Source: Desulfuromonas sp.
GTDB lineage: Bacteria; Desulfobacterota; Desulfuromonadia; Desulfuromonadales; UBA2294
Assembly: GCA_002868925.1 (NCBI GenBank)
Contig: PKTZ01000080.1
Span: 1-42,006, forward strand
Reading direction: 5' to 3'
Length of the DNA stretch: 42,006 nt
The translations under genes were made by a program, and so were the position numbers. Positions 9,821 through 17,580 of the stretch are shown in pieces (within the stretch, counting starts at the first letter, position 1; each line of letters starts with the position of its first letter). Below the pieces are notes generated by a model. It searched no databases. It was not told the DNA's origin and saw only the letters and a list, made by a program, of their open reading frames with translations.

Positions 9821-9883
9821 TATCGAATTTCCCAAAATCCATTTCAAGGAAGGCAGGTTAACTATCGAGGATGATTCTTTTGT

Positions 9884-9912
9884 TTGACATCCCTCGCTCA
9901 AAACATTAAGGT
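9884..9912 (+). promoter_or_regulatory. Promoter of the riboswitch-cytochrome unit
   Basis: TTGACA (9884-9889), a 17-nt spacer and TAAGGT (9907-9912). The predicted start, near 9918, is directly at the 5' edge of the GEMM aptamer. Confidence 0.6.
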
Positions 9913-9917
9913 GTTTT

Positions 9918-9999
9918 TACATACGTAAAAAGCAAAACTGGAGCGATCCAGTGACGCAAAGCCACGGGCCTCATGCAGGTAGCCGGGCTGCCGAAGAAA
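9918..9999 (+). promoter_or_regulatory. GEMM-I riboswitch aptamer, predicted cGAMP-type (GEMM-Ib)
   Basis: The aptamer shows GCAAA (9932-9936), a P1b hairpin ACTGGA-GCGA-TCCAGT with a GNRA tetraloop (9937-9952), the hallmark GACGCAAAGCC (9953-9963) and the tetraloop-receptor side with GGTAGC (9978-9983) closing to CTGCC. The base aligned with ligand-contacting G20 of the V. cholerae Vc2 aptamer is A9931. An A there is the published mark of Geobacter GEMM-I variants that sense 3',3'-cGAMP rather than c-di-GMP. The terminator and triheme cytochrome that follow fit the known regulon of such switches. Aptamer class is firm; ligand is inferred. Confidence 0.88.
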
Positions 10000-10036
10000 G
10001 AATATCTGAGAATCACGTATTCAAAAGATATTTACA

Positions 10037-10072
10037 GGGTCTGCCTTCGGCAAGAAGTCAGGCCCTTTTTTT
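10037..10072 (+). terminator. Expression-platform terminator of the GEMM riboswitch
   Basis: GGGTCTG (10037-10043) pairs with CAGGCCC (10059-10065, one G-U pair), with a small GCC-TTC-GGC inside, followed by seven T. Another hairpin, AATATCT/AGATATT (10001-10007 with 10026-10032), lies between aptamer and terminator. Ligand binding presumably alters this terminator, most likely as an ON switch; the exact alternative pairing is not resolved by eye. Confidence 0.75.
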
Positions 10073-10154
10073 ATTTAATGATATAGAAATTATCAACACG
10101 GCACAAAGCAAGTCTCGTAACTGGACCAATGAAGCAACAGTGCGCGGAGGGACT

Positions 10155-10484
10155 ATGCAAAAGCACGGGATGATCTTAGCGGCAATCGTAATGGTTTTCT
10201 TCTGTACGACCGCCTATTCAAAAGACGGCAACCTTAACTTCACCAAAAAATACCTGACCTCATACGGCACGGTTAACTTCAACCACCAGAGCCATGCTTC
10301 GGATCGGGTTGAAGAGTGTGCCCATTGCCATAGCGCCCTGGAAACCTTCGGCGGTAAAATCAGCCAATTATTCGCTCACAACTATTGTCAAACCTGCCAC
10401 AAGGCGAACAGTGGTCCGACCGATTGCAACGGTTGCCATGAAGGAACACAAGTTACCAGGAACAAGCAAGAGCCATCGAAGTAA
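10155..10484 (+). CDS. Periplasmic triheme c-type cytochrome (cytochrome c3/c7 family)
   Basis: A 109-residue exported protein, with a signal peptide of about 22 residues (cleavage near AYS-KDG). Three CXXCH haem sites are CAHCH (55-59), CQTCH (78-82) and CNGCH (91-95). His44 and His47 in NFNHQSHAS and His75 are candidate distal ligands, giving six His for three bis-His haems, as in PpcA-type c7 cytochromes that shuttle electrons across the periplasm in Geobacter. GGAGG lies 4 nt before the ATG; the longer open frame from 9951 is the riboswitch and is not coding. Controlled by the GEMM-I riboswitch and terminator upstream. Confidence 0.93.
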   Translation: MQKHGMILAAIVMVFFCTTAYSKDGNLNFTKKYLTSYGTVNFNHQSHASDRVEECAHCHSALETFGGKISQLFAHNYCQTCHKANSGPTDCNGCHEGTQVTRNKQEPSK

Positions 10485-10567
10485 TCGTGTTCCCAATTAC
10501 AAGGTACTGACACACTCCTGGTAAAGTTCTTTTCAGCAAAAACCAGACAAACCAAGAAACCTAACAA

Positions 10568-12394
10568 TCAATGGTCGTGATCGTGCGGTTCGTCCTCGTG
10601 TCCAGGATGGTCGTGCTGGTGCGGTTTGTCGGCGCGTGGCAGGTGGCCATGCTCCGGCGCTGCCACCGGCTTTTCCGGATGGGCGTGGTGGGTATGACTG
10701 AAGGTATGGGCATGCTCGTGTTCGTGCTCGTGCGGGTGGCTGTGCACCTGATCGCCGTGGCGATGTTCGTGCTCATGCAGGTGACTATGCAGGTGGGTAT
10801 GCTCGTGCTCATGCTGCAGCTTCATGATCTCCAGCCCGCAGCGATTGCGGTAGGTAAAATCGAGCTGGTTGAGTGTGGTCAGGTTGGCGTCGTTGAAAAA
10901 AGATTCGGTACTGTAATCCTGCACCAGCATGCCGTCGTGCAGCACCACGGTCCGCCGGGCAAGCTGGCGGACGAAGAAGAGATCGTGACTGACCAGCACC
11001 AGGGTCACATCGAGATTACGGATGATGTTAAGCAGCCGCTCCTCGCCGTCCGGATCGAGCCCGGCGGTCGGCTCGTCGAGGATCAGAACATCGGGCTGCA
11101 TGGCGAGCACCGCCGCCAGTGCCAGCCGCTTGCGCTCACCGCCGGAAAGGTGCAGCGGCACCCGTTCCTCGTACCCTTCCAGCCCGACCTGTCGCAGCGC
11201 AGACCCGACCCGTCGTTCGGTCTCAACCTTGTCCAGACCGAGCTGACGCGGACCGAAAGCGACCTCCTCGGCGCAACTCGGGCAGAAGAGCTGATCGGCT
11301 GAATCCTGAAAGACGAGACCGACCGTCCGGCAGCTCTGCTTCCGGTTCGACGCACTCACCGTCTCCCCATTCAGGCGGTAGAGCCCGCGGCCGAGCTGCA
11401 AACCCATTAAACAGGAGACGAGGGTGGTCTTGCCGGCGCCGTTTTCACCGACGATGGCGAGCTTCTCACCCGGCCTGATCTGCAGGTTGACTCCGTTGAG
11501 CGCCTCGGTGCCGTCCGGGTAGGCAAAACTGTAATCGTGCAGGCTGACCAACGGCTCCGCCGCAACGACCGACTCCTCGCTTCCGGGTGAAGTCGTTACC
11601 TCGGAACCACCGTTCTCCGGCAGTGCCTGCTCGACGAAGCGGAAGGAGAAATCGAGACCGTGGCCACGCAACGCCGCCCGGTGCGAGACCAGTTCGCGCA
11701 AGCTGAAATCGTGGTGAATGCGGCCCTGCTCGAGGACCACCGTCCGCTGGCAGAGCTCGTAGGCGAACAGCAGGTTGTGGGTGATGCAGACGATCGTACC
11801 GGGATAATCCTTGAGCCGTTGCAACAGCAGCTCCTCCTGTTGCGGATCGAGGTTTGCGGTCGGCTCGTCGAGCAGCAACACCTCCGGCTCCATGGCGAGC
11901 AGCCCCGCCAATGCGGCCCGCTTGCGCTGGCCGTAGCTGAGCCGATGCGGCGGCCGCGCCCCCAGCGCTTCAAGGCCGACATCGGCCAGCGCCGCTTCGC
12001 ATTTCGAGCGGGCAACATCCGGCGCCAACCCCTGGTTGAGGGGGCCGAACAACACATCTTCCTCAACACTGTTACAGAACAGTTGATCGTCCGGATCCTG
12101 AAACAGAAGGCCGATCTCGAGCCTCGCCTTGCGCAGATGATCGGGATCGAACGGCAATCCCTTGTAGGTCAAGGTTCCATCCTGGGTTGGCAACAGCCCG
12201 TTGAGATGCTTGAGCAGGGTCGACTTGCCGGCACCGTTTTGGCCGACGATGGCGATCCGATCACCCGGCGCGATATCGAGGCTGATCGTATCGAGGGCAG
12301 CGGTTCCATTCGGGTAGCTGAAGCTGACGTCACGTAGCGAGAAGAGTGTTTCTCCCGTTTGGTCTAATGGCGGACGACTGGCGAGTTGATGCAT
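10568..12394 (-). CDS. Nickel/cobalt ECF transporter, fused double ATPase (NikO/CbiO) with His-rich tail
   Basis: A 608-residue protein fusing two ABC ATPases, the energising subunit of an energy-coupling-factor transporter. Domain 1 (about 15-245) has Walker A GQNGAGKS (51-58), signature LSYGQRK and Walker B VLLLDEPTA. Domain 2 (about 282-500) has GENGAGKT (316-323), LSGGERK and VLILDEPTA. From residue 524 the chain is an unusual tail with about 30 histidines in runs of HE/HS/HD, very likely binding Ni or Co in the cytoplasm. Most CbiO proteins are about 270 residues with one ATPase. ATG 12394 is preferred, overlapping the permease stop (TGATG); the frame extends upstream to 12472. Confidence 0.93.
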   Translation of the reverse strand: MHQLASRPPLDQTGETLFSLRDVSFSYPNGTAALDTISLDIAPGDRIAIVGQNGAGKSTLLKHLNGLLPTQDGTLTYKGLPFDPDHLRKARLEIGLLFQDPDDQLFCNSVEEDVLFGPLNQGLAPDVARSKCEAALADVGLEALGARPPHRLSYGQRKRAALAGLLAMEPEVLLLDEPTANLDPQQEELLLQRLKDYPGTIVCITHNLLFAYELCQRTVVLEQGRIHHDFSLRELVSHRAALRGHGLDFSFRFVEQALPENGGSEVTTSPGSEESVVAAEPLVSLHDYSFAYPDGTEALNGVNLQIRPGEKLAIVGENGAGKTTLVSCLMGLQLGRGLYRLNGETVSASNRKQSCRTVGLVFQDSADQLFCPSCAEEVAFGPRQLGLDKVETERRVGSALRQVGLEGYEERVPLHLSGGERKRLALAAVLAMQPDVLILDEPTAGLDPDGEERLLNIIRNLDVTLVLVSHDLFFVRQLARRTVVLHDGMLVQDYSTESFFNDANLTTLNQLDFTYRNRCGLEIMKLQHEHEHTHLHSHLHEHEHRHGDQVHSHPHEHEHEHAHTFSHTHHAHPEKPVAAPEHGHLPRADKPHQHDHPGHEDEPHDHDH

Positions 12395-13338
12395 CAGGCA
12401 GCCCCCCCGGCCAATCGGTCGCCGATCAGCAGTATCAGCCCGACCACGACCAGCAGAATCATCTTTAACCAATCTGCAGCTTTGGCCTTGCCGACCTCTT
12501 GCTGCGGCATCAACCCGGCATAGCCCCGCGCCTGCATCGCGTCGTAGACCCGGTGAGTCCGCTCGAAGCTGCGCACCAGTAGCATCCCGACGAAATTGCC
12601 GTAATCGCGCAATGCCCCCAGCCGGAAACCGGACCGGAAGGCGCGGGCTTCCATGCCGCAGCGCATCCGCTGCAGCTCGCCGAAGAAAACATGGATATAT
12701 CGATGGGCGATCAGCAACAGCTCGGCAACCTTGTCCGGAACGCCGAGCCGGGTCAGTCCGGCGAGGGTCGAACCGAGCGGCGCGGTCGCCAGCAGCGGTT
12801 CCATAAGCAGCGCCACGGTCCAGGCCTTGCCGACGATCTGCACGGCCAGCTCCAGCCCACGCAGGTTGAGCGGCCAGCTTGACAGGGCGCCAAACTGGAT
12901 CAGGGTATCGTCCGGGTGGATGATCGCGGTAAACGGCATGACCACCAGGAACATTGCCAAAAAACCGTTCATCGCCATGATCCGTCGCAGGGAACGGGAC
13001 CAGGACAATCGCGCCAAGCTTACCAGGCCGGCCGCGACCAGAAGCGCTGCACCAATATAAAGGCTACGATGCAGGGAGACGGTCAGAAAAGCGAAGCCGA
13101 TAATGGCGGCGATCTTGAACCGTGCATCCCATCGATGCAGGGGCGTTGTCCCCGGCTTCGTAGCGTCGACCAACGGCAGCATTGCGTCCGGCTGCTCCTG
13201 CAAGGCTGCCGCCATGTTCTTGACCGCCTTCATCGCCAGAACGAAACAGCCCGCCAGCAGGCACAACAGAACCAGCAGGATGTAAAGGGGAAGCTCGATT
13301 GTCGGGTTGATCACCTCGGGCATGGTCGTTGCGGTCAA
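12394..13338 (-). CDS. ECF transporter transmembrane (T) component NikQ/CbiQ
   Basis: Up to 314 residues. The T component couples the ATPases to the substrate-binding membrane subunit in Ni/Co uptake. The CbiQ core starts near residue 60 (HRWDARFKIAAIIGFAF) and ends with coupling-helix motifs around MEARAFRSG and DAMQARGYAG (Ala-Arg-Gly/Ala-Arg-Ala type). The extra N-terminal segment (about 15-40) adds one membrane helix, and the final helix lies near 292-308. The frame begins with TTG 13338 overlapping the cbiM stop (TTGA), with AAGGA touching it; ATG 13323 is an equally possible start. Confidence 0.88.
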   Translation of the reverse strand: MTATTMPEVINPTIELPLYILLVLLCLLAGCFVLAMKAVKNMAAALQEQPDAMLPLVDATKPGTTPLHRWDARFKIAAIIGFAFLTVSLHRSLYIGAALLVAAGLVSLARLSWSRSLRRIMAMNGFLAMFLVVMPFTAIIHPDDTLIQFGALSSWPLNLRGLELAVQIVGKAWTVALLMEPLLATAPLGSTLAGLTRLGVPDKVAELLLIAHRYIHVFFGELQRMRCGMEARAFRSGFRLGALRDYGNFVGMLLVRSFERTHRVYDAMQARGYAGLMPQQEVGKAKAADWLKMILLVVVGLILLIGDRLAGGAA

Positions 13339-13949
13339 TCCTTCAGGGTAAAGGGCGCCGTCAACATCTCCGGCTTGACCCGGGCCAGGAAGCGCACAAT
13401 GAAAGCGGCAACCAGCGTCTCGATGATCGCCACCGGCAGGTGAGCGGCCAGGGCAAACTTGGCGACAACGAGGAAGTCCTCACCGCTCGCTGCCAGCAGC
13501 AGGGCGAGCAACAGTGCCGAACCGATAATGCCGAGGCCGCCACTGAGTCCGCCGACCAGCATCTGCCGACGTATCGTCGTCCCTTTCAGCAGTTGAAACA
13601 AGAGCCCGCAGCCGAGCGCCGGCAGCCCCATCAGCAAAGCATTGCCACCAAGCGCGGTCAGCCCCCCGAATTGAAAGAGCAGGCTCTGCAGTACCAGCCC
13701 GATGGCGATGGCGATAAACGCGGAGGGCCCGAGCAGGGCGCCAACCACACCCGGCAGCACCAGGTGGACACTGGTCGGGCCGAGCGGAACGTGGATCAGG
13801 GCGGCGACGAAAAAAGCGGCGGCAACGACCGCCACCTTCGGCAGGTCACGGTTACGGGTCCGGTGTGCGCTCCAGGCGGTCAGCGCCAAACTGACGACAC
13901 CGCTGCCGATGGCGAGCGAGGTCGGCATCACCCCGTCGGAGATATGCAT
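13335..13949 (-). CDS. ECF transporter substrate-binding membrane protein NikM/CbiM
   Basis: A 204-residue integral membrane S component. The N-terminus MHISDGVMP is the family signature; in crystal structures of NikM the free N-terminus and His2 coordinate Ni2+ or Co2+. A second conserved part is HVPLGPTSVHLVLPG (about residue 75). Six or seven helices are predicted. The MHIS start must be exact because the amino terminus is a ligand; ATG 13949 overlaps the preceding stop. No CbiN partner is fused or adjacent, consistent with the NikK/NikL-type version. Confidence 0.93.
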   Translation of the reverse strand: MHISDGVMPTSLAIGSGVVSLALTAWSAHRTRNRDLPKVAVVAAAFFVAALIHVPLGPTSVHLVLPGVVGALLGPSAFIAIAIGLVLQSLLFQFGGLTALGGNALLMGLPALGCGLLFQLLKGTTIRRQMLVGGLSGGLGIIGSALLLALLLAASGEDFLVVAKFALAAHLPVAIIETLVAAFIVRFLARVKPEMLTAPFTLKD

Positions 13950-14308
13950 CAGTCCTTCGCCTCCAGCCCTGCTTCGACTTCAGCCTTTTCAAGCATGAAA
14001 CTGCTACGGTGCCCGAGGATCTCCCGAACTACGATCTCCAAACGATCGACCTTCGGTATCGGAAACCGGGCCATCCCCTCGCGATCGGTCCTGGTCTCGA
14101 GTAACTGATTCTCATTCGAGTCGAAAACCATGACCCGGCTCTCCATCACCGGCCGGCCGTCGGCGAAGTAAGATTCAACTATCACCTCTCCCTTCTCGAC
14201 CGAGGCGAACACATTGATTTTGTGTGCCTGCGCCGTGGAGACAGCCAGGCCGATCAGGAGCAAACTGCATACTGCGATACGATTTATCATCTTCATAACA
14301 ATCAGCAT
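13949..14308 (-). CDS. NikL/CbiL-like exported accessory protein of the Ni/Co transporter
   Basis: A 119-residue protein with a signal peptide ending at about AQA-HKINVFA. The mature start HKINVFASVEKG is typical of the small NikL/CbiL accessory protein; the exposed His after cleavage could bind metal. The body is a beta-sandwich of carboxypeptidase-regulatory type. The start at 14308 is one of several closely spaced ATGs (14308, 14296, 14290). It follows nikK by 3 nt and overlaps cbiM by 1 nt. Confidence 0.8.
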   Translation of the reverse strand: MLIVMKMINRIAVCSLLLIGLAVSTAQAHKINVFASVEKGEVIVESYFADGRPVMESRVMVFDSNENQLLETRTDREGMARFPIPKVDRLEIVVREILGHRSSFMLEKAEVEAGLEAKD

Positions 14309-14311
14309 CCG

Positions 14312-15100
14312 TTACGGCATATCGACGGTTTTGACCCAGTAGACCGCGCCAATCTCTATATTCTTCTCGACCCCGGCCCTGGGCAGGGTCCGGTCAGCCT
14401 CGTTGAGCGCCGAAAATCCCCACCAACCGGCCCGTGGCATGGCGTAGCTGAAAACACCATCGGCATCGGCCTTGACCACCTGAGTCACGTAGGGATCGGA
14501 CGGGGCGACAACGATATCCGTATTGCCGGGCGACTCGTTGAGATATTCGACCTCGACCTCGGCATGGGGTACCGGCTTGCCGTTAAGCAGCACCTGACCG
14601 GTGAAAAGGTTGTTGGTCCAGAGTCCGTAGGGGCGGGTCAACGGAATAATTTCGGTCTCGAGCCCGACCGGCTGATCCCAGCCGTCCTCCAGGCCGAAAG
14701 CGCTGATGCAAACCTTGGCGTAATGGATGATGTAAAGATCCTCGGCCGGCTCCCAGTATGGCTGCGGTTCGACGAAGAAGGTGAGATCGCCGGGCCTTTT
14801 GATCCGGTAGTCGGTGGTCCAGTAGGTCGACAGTTCCTCCTGGTCGGCGCTCTTACCCTCGGCCCGTTCGAGGGAACCAAGCAGGTCGGTCACCGTGCCG
14901 CGCTGCATCACTCCGAACCGCTGCGGCCGAACCATATCCATGTAATGCATCTCGAGCGGGTGCAAAAATTTAAGCTGCAATGAAATGGTTCGATCTTCGT
15001 CGGTCGTAACAATGTCATCGGAAGGGATGATCGTGCCGAAATGGGCCAAAGCCGATGACGTCCACAGCATGATCGTACAAAGCAAAACAAACTTTTTCAT
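14312..15100 (-). CDS. NikK/CbiK-like DUF4198 protein of the Ni/Co transporter
   Basis: A 262-residue exported protein (signal peptide cleaved near SALA-HFGTIIP). It belongs to the DUF4198 type, beta-rich, with HPLEMHYMD (about 47-55) and a C-terminal Ig-like part (VLLNGKPVPHAEVEVEYLN). In nikKLMQO loci this protein replaces CbiN and is thought to pass metal to the transporter from the periplasm. As in NikL, a His is the likely first mature residue. It is the first gene of the operon; promoter and operator-like repeats lie upstream. Confidence 0.83.
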   Translation of the reverse strand: MKKFVLLCTIMLWTSSALAHFGTIIPSDDIVTTDEDRTISLQLKFLHPLEMHYMDMVRPQRFGVMQRGTVTDLLGSLERAEGKSADQEELSTYWTTDYRIKRPGDLTFFVEPQPYWEPAEDLYIIHYAKVCISAFGLEDGWDQPVGLETEIIPLTRPYGLWTNNLFTGQVLLNGKPVPHAEVEVEYLNESPGNTDIVVAPSDPYVTQVVKADADGVFSYAMPRAGWWGFSALNEADRTLPRAGVEKNIEIGAVYWVKTVDMP

Positions 15101-15113
15101 ACAAATCCAAACC

Positions 15114-15197
15114 TCGTAACATGATTATCTATTTCGTAACACCCTAGCACTTGCTTCGTGGCAGGTAAAGAAAAATATCACGATTTCAATAATCGTG
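15114..15197 (-). promoter_or_regulatory. nik operon promoter with operator-like repeats
   Basis: On the minus strand a TTTACC -35 (15169-15164), a 17-nt spacer and a TAGGGT -10 (15146-15141) precede nikK. Two exact direct repeats TCGTAACA (15114-15121 and 15134-15141), 20 bp apart centre to centre, overlap the -10 and start region, where a repressor would sit. Farther upstream is a perfect inverted repeat CACGATT-N5-AATCGTG (15179-15197), with a third AATCGTG at 15212-15218. NikR is a reasonable candidate for the GTTAC repeats, but the halves are direct, not inverted, so the regulator is not assigned. Confidence 0.5.
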
Positions 15198-15287
15198 CTA
15201 CTGGCGTTTTAAATCGTGTGACGAACTCGATTGGACCGTGACAGAGATGATTGGTTGAAGGAAAAGGCTGGGCTGGTTTTGGTTCTT

Positions 15288-16235
15288 TCAGACCACCCGG
15301 ATAATGAATTCGGGGCAGGCGGCGCCGCAGTAGCCGCAGAGAATGCAATCGTCGCGGTTGACCCTGGCCTTGCCCTCTACGATTGATATACCGTTATTGG
15401 TGCAGGCCGGGACACACTGGCCGCACCCCTTGCAGAACTGCTCCATGATCCGGATGTCCCGTTTTCTCGATTCGAGTTTTTCCCACTCTTCGGGCTCGGC
15501 GACATCCTGATTGAACAGTTTCAGATTTCCGTCGATCTCCTCTTTCGAGAGCAGACCGACCGCAAGGGCATGCACCCCCGGCAGGTCGAGGACGTAACGG
15601 AAACTGGCCCGCGCCTCGCTGATCAGGTTGCCGCCGGCAAGCGCCTTCATGGCGTAGACCCCCTTGCCAGCATCGGCGCACTTTTTAATCGCGGCCGACA
15701 TCTGTTCGGCGCTGCCGTCGAGAATCCCCATCCCGGTCCGATTGATCAGGGGATGCACGACCTCGATATCGGGATGATCGGCCGCCTTTTCGATAGCACA
15801 GATGTAGTGGCCGGAAAGACCGAGATGCCGGACCATCCCCTCCTGTTTCATTTTAAGCAGTTCAAAAAACACTTCAGCCCGCTCTACGAAAGGATCCTGC
15901 AAGCGGGCGCCGTGCAGGTGGACGATATCGAGACAGGAGAGATCGATCTCGCGCAGGGCCCGCTCAATATGGGTACGGGCCGCGTCGGCGGTTGTCGCGT
16001 GGGTCTTGCTGGCGACCAGGAGATCACCGGTGTAGCCCTTGATCCCCTGGTTGATATGGCGATAGGTACCGTAAAGCTCGGCCGTATCGAGTAGCGTCAC
16101 CCCCTGCTCCAGCGCGTAGCGGATCAGTTCGCCCCCCGCCTCCGGTGTCAGGTCGGCCTGCAGCGGACCGAGCGGCAGGGTTCCGTAGACCAAGGGATTG
16201 ATTTCCAGGCCGGTCTTGCCGAGCAGTTTTTTCAT
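15288..16235 (-). CDS. Aldo/keto reductase with C-terminal [4Fe-4S] ferredoxin domain
   Basis: About 315 residues. The AKR barrel (1-260) shows the catalytic Asp-Tyr-Lys-His set: LLDTAELYG (Asp, Tyr), ASKTH (Lys) and IVHLHG (His). The C-terminus carries a two-cluster ferredoxin module, CKGCGQCVPAC and CILCGYCGAACP. Such Fe-S aldo/keto reductases are common in anaerobes; their physiological substrates are mostly unknown. ATG 16235 is taken as the start (AAAGGA 9 nt upstream); GTG 16241 is possible. Monocistronic between the nik promoter and the DivIVA-operon terminator. Confidence 0.9.
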   Translation of the reverse strand: MKKLLGKTGLEINPLVYGTLPLGPLQADLTPEAGGELIRYALEQGVTLLDTAELYGTYRHINQGIKGYTGDLLVASKTHATTADAARTHIERALREIDLSCLDIVHLHGARLQDPFVERAEVFFELLKMKQEGMVRHLGLSGHYICAIEKAADHPDIEVVHPLINRTGMGILDGSAEQMSAAIKKCADAGKGVYAMKALAGGNLISEARASFRYVLDLPGVHALAVGLLSKEEIDGNLKLFNQDVAEPEEWEKLESRKRDIRIMEQFCKGCGQCVPACTNNGISIVEGKARVNRDDCILCGYCGAACPEFIIRVV

Positions 16236-16282
16236 TCCCACGTGTCCTTTGCTATCAAGAGAATAACAGTTTGTACCGCAAC

Positions 16283-16313
16283 AAATAAAAAAGGCAGATC
16301 AACTCTGCCTTTT
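16283..16313 (-). terminator. Intrinsic terminator of the yggT-divIVA-DUF167 unit
   Basis: Perfect stem AAAAGGCAGA/TCTGCCTTTT (16289-16298 with 16304-16313), followed on the minus strand by TTATTTG. It overlaps the stop codon of the DUF167 gene, an economical arrangement. Confidence 0.85.
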
Positions 16314-16617
16314 ATTTCGCTTTCATCGCCTGTTCAAAGAGCTTTTGAACCGAATCGGCAGACCGGCCCGATATCTTTACCCGCTTGTGGCGCGATTTAT
16401 CACCGGAGATGATGGCGACATCCCGTTTCGGGACACCGCAGAGCTTGGCGATAAAACTGCAGCAGAGTTTGTTGGCGGCACCCTCCACCGGCGGCGAGGT
16501 CAGTCGAACCTTGAGCGCCTCGCCTTGCTCGCCTACGACTTCATTCTTACTGGCCCGGGGCTGAATGTGGAGGGCAACCACCGCACCGTCGGTCGTCGCC
16601 TGCAGCCAATCCGGCAT
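16312..16617 (-). CDS. DUF167 / YggU family protein
   Basis: A 101-residue small protein of the DUF167 family, recognisable from HIQPRASKNEVVGEQG and LTSPPVEGAANKLC. Structures of this family are known but its role is not. It is encoded right after DivIVA and YggT, a linkage (yggT-divIVA-yggU) seen across many bacteria. The ATG overlaps the DivIVA stop by one base (TAATG), so translation is probably coupled. Confidence 0.92.
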   Translation of the reverse strand: MPDWLQATTDGAVVALHIQPRASKNEVVGEQGEALKVRLTSPPVEGAANKLCCSFIAKLCGVPKRDVAIISGDKSRHKRVKISGRSADSVQKLFEQAMKAK

Positions 16618-17198
16618 TAAAGATCCTCCGGATCGAAGCCGTTGTCGTCGAGATCGAATTCGACCCCGTTCAGTTCGCTGGCGGTGATTTCGTCGAACGG
16701 CAGGGAATCCTCGAGCAGGTGATCTTCGGCGTTACTGTGTCCACCCTCGACCTCGACAACCTCGAGATCGAGCAGCTTGATATGACTCATCACCAACGCC
16801 CGAAGGCTGGTCTCGAAAGAGATCTTCTGCCGCTTGATCTCCTGGATCTCGTTGATCAATTGAATCCGCCGATCCTCGGCATCGCGCACCACCCGCTCCG
16901 CCTTGATCTGGGCGTCGCCGATAACGATTTCGGCTTCCTTGTGAGCGTTCGCCTTGATATCGGCCGAGATCTTCTGGGTCGTGACCAGCGTCTCCTTGAG
17001 GGTCGCCTCGCGCTTTTTCATCTCGTCCAGCGCGGCCCGGGTCCGGGCCAGCTCCTCGCGCAACTCCTGGTTGAGCCGGAGGATCCTCTCCATCTCCGTC
17101 GCCACCTGTTCGAGGAACTCATCGACCCCGTACTTCTCGTAACCGAAGGGGCGGCTCTTGAACTGGTGCTGCTGAATATCGATCGGCGTAATAGCCAT
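16617..17198 (-). CDS. DivIVA-domain coiled-coil protein
   Basis: A 193-residue protein with the DivIVA N-terminal signature ITPIDIQQHQFKSRPFGYEK and GVDEFLEQV, followed by a long coiled coil (about 28-135), rich in Glu/Lys/Arg. The C-terminus (about 150-193) is acidic and low-complexity (FDLDDNGFDPEDL). DivIVA proteins bind negatively curved membranes and recruit partners at poles or septa. The FtsZ-linked location of this family is usual; here it sits between yggT and DUF167. Length is typical for proteobacterial versions. Confidence 0.9.
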   Translation of the reverse strand: MAITPIDIQQHQFKSRPFGYEKYGVDEFLEQVATEMERILRLNQELREELARTRAALDEMKKREATLKETLVTTQKISADIKANAHKEAEIVIGDAQIKAERVVRDAEDRRIQLINEIQEIKRQKISFETSLRALVMSHIKLLDLEVVEVEGGHSNAEDHLLEDSLPFDEITASELNGVEFDLDDNGFDPEDL

Positions 17199-17211
17199 GG
17201 TCTTTATATCC

Positions 17212-17508
17212 TCAGCTGATAGTGTAAGCGATCTGGATCAGGGCGGCCTTGATGACCCGTTGTAAAAACGTCAACGCGATCAGCAGCACCAGGGGAGTCA
17301 GGTCAAAACCACCGAATACCATCGGGACGAGGCGCCTGACCCGGTAAAAAACCGGCTCGGTCGCGTTATGCAGGAAGCGGACGATCGGGTTGTACGGATC
17401 GGGATTGACCCAGGAGATGATCGCCCGACCGATAATAATGAAGATATAGAGTTGAATGACCAGGTCGACGACCTGGGCCAGAGCCATAATGACTTCACGT
17501 AGGAACAT
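17212..17508 (-). CDS. YggT family membrane protein
   Basis: A 98-residue inner-membrane protein with two hydrophobic segments (about 7-29 and 68-90) and the family motif IGRAIISWVNPDPYNPIVRFL. YggT-type proteins are linked to osmotic tolerance and, in photosynthetic relatives, membrane-complex organisation. ATG 17508 is chosen because AGAGG lies 4 nt upstream; the frame is open to 17538. First gene of the yggT-divIVA-DUF167 unit. Confidence 0.9.
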   Translation of the reverse strand: MFLREVIMALAQVVDLVIQLYIFIIIGRAIISWVNPDPYNPIVRFLHNATEPVFYRVRRLVPMVFGGFDLTPLVLLIALTFLQRVIKAALIQIAYTIS

Positions 17509-17580
17509 AAAACCTCTCGTCTTTGAATAGATGCGCAACGGCGCGCAACTTGTTAAATTTTATACAGTATCGGGCCAAAA

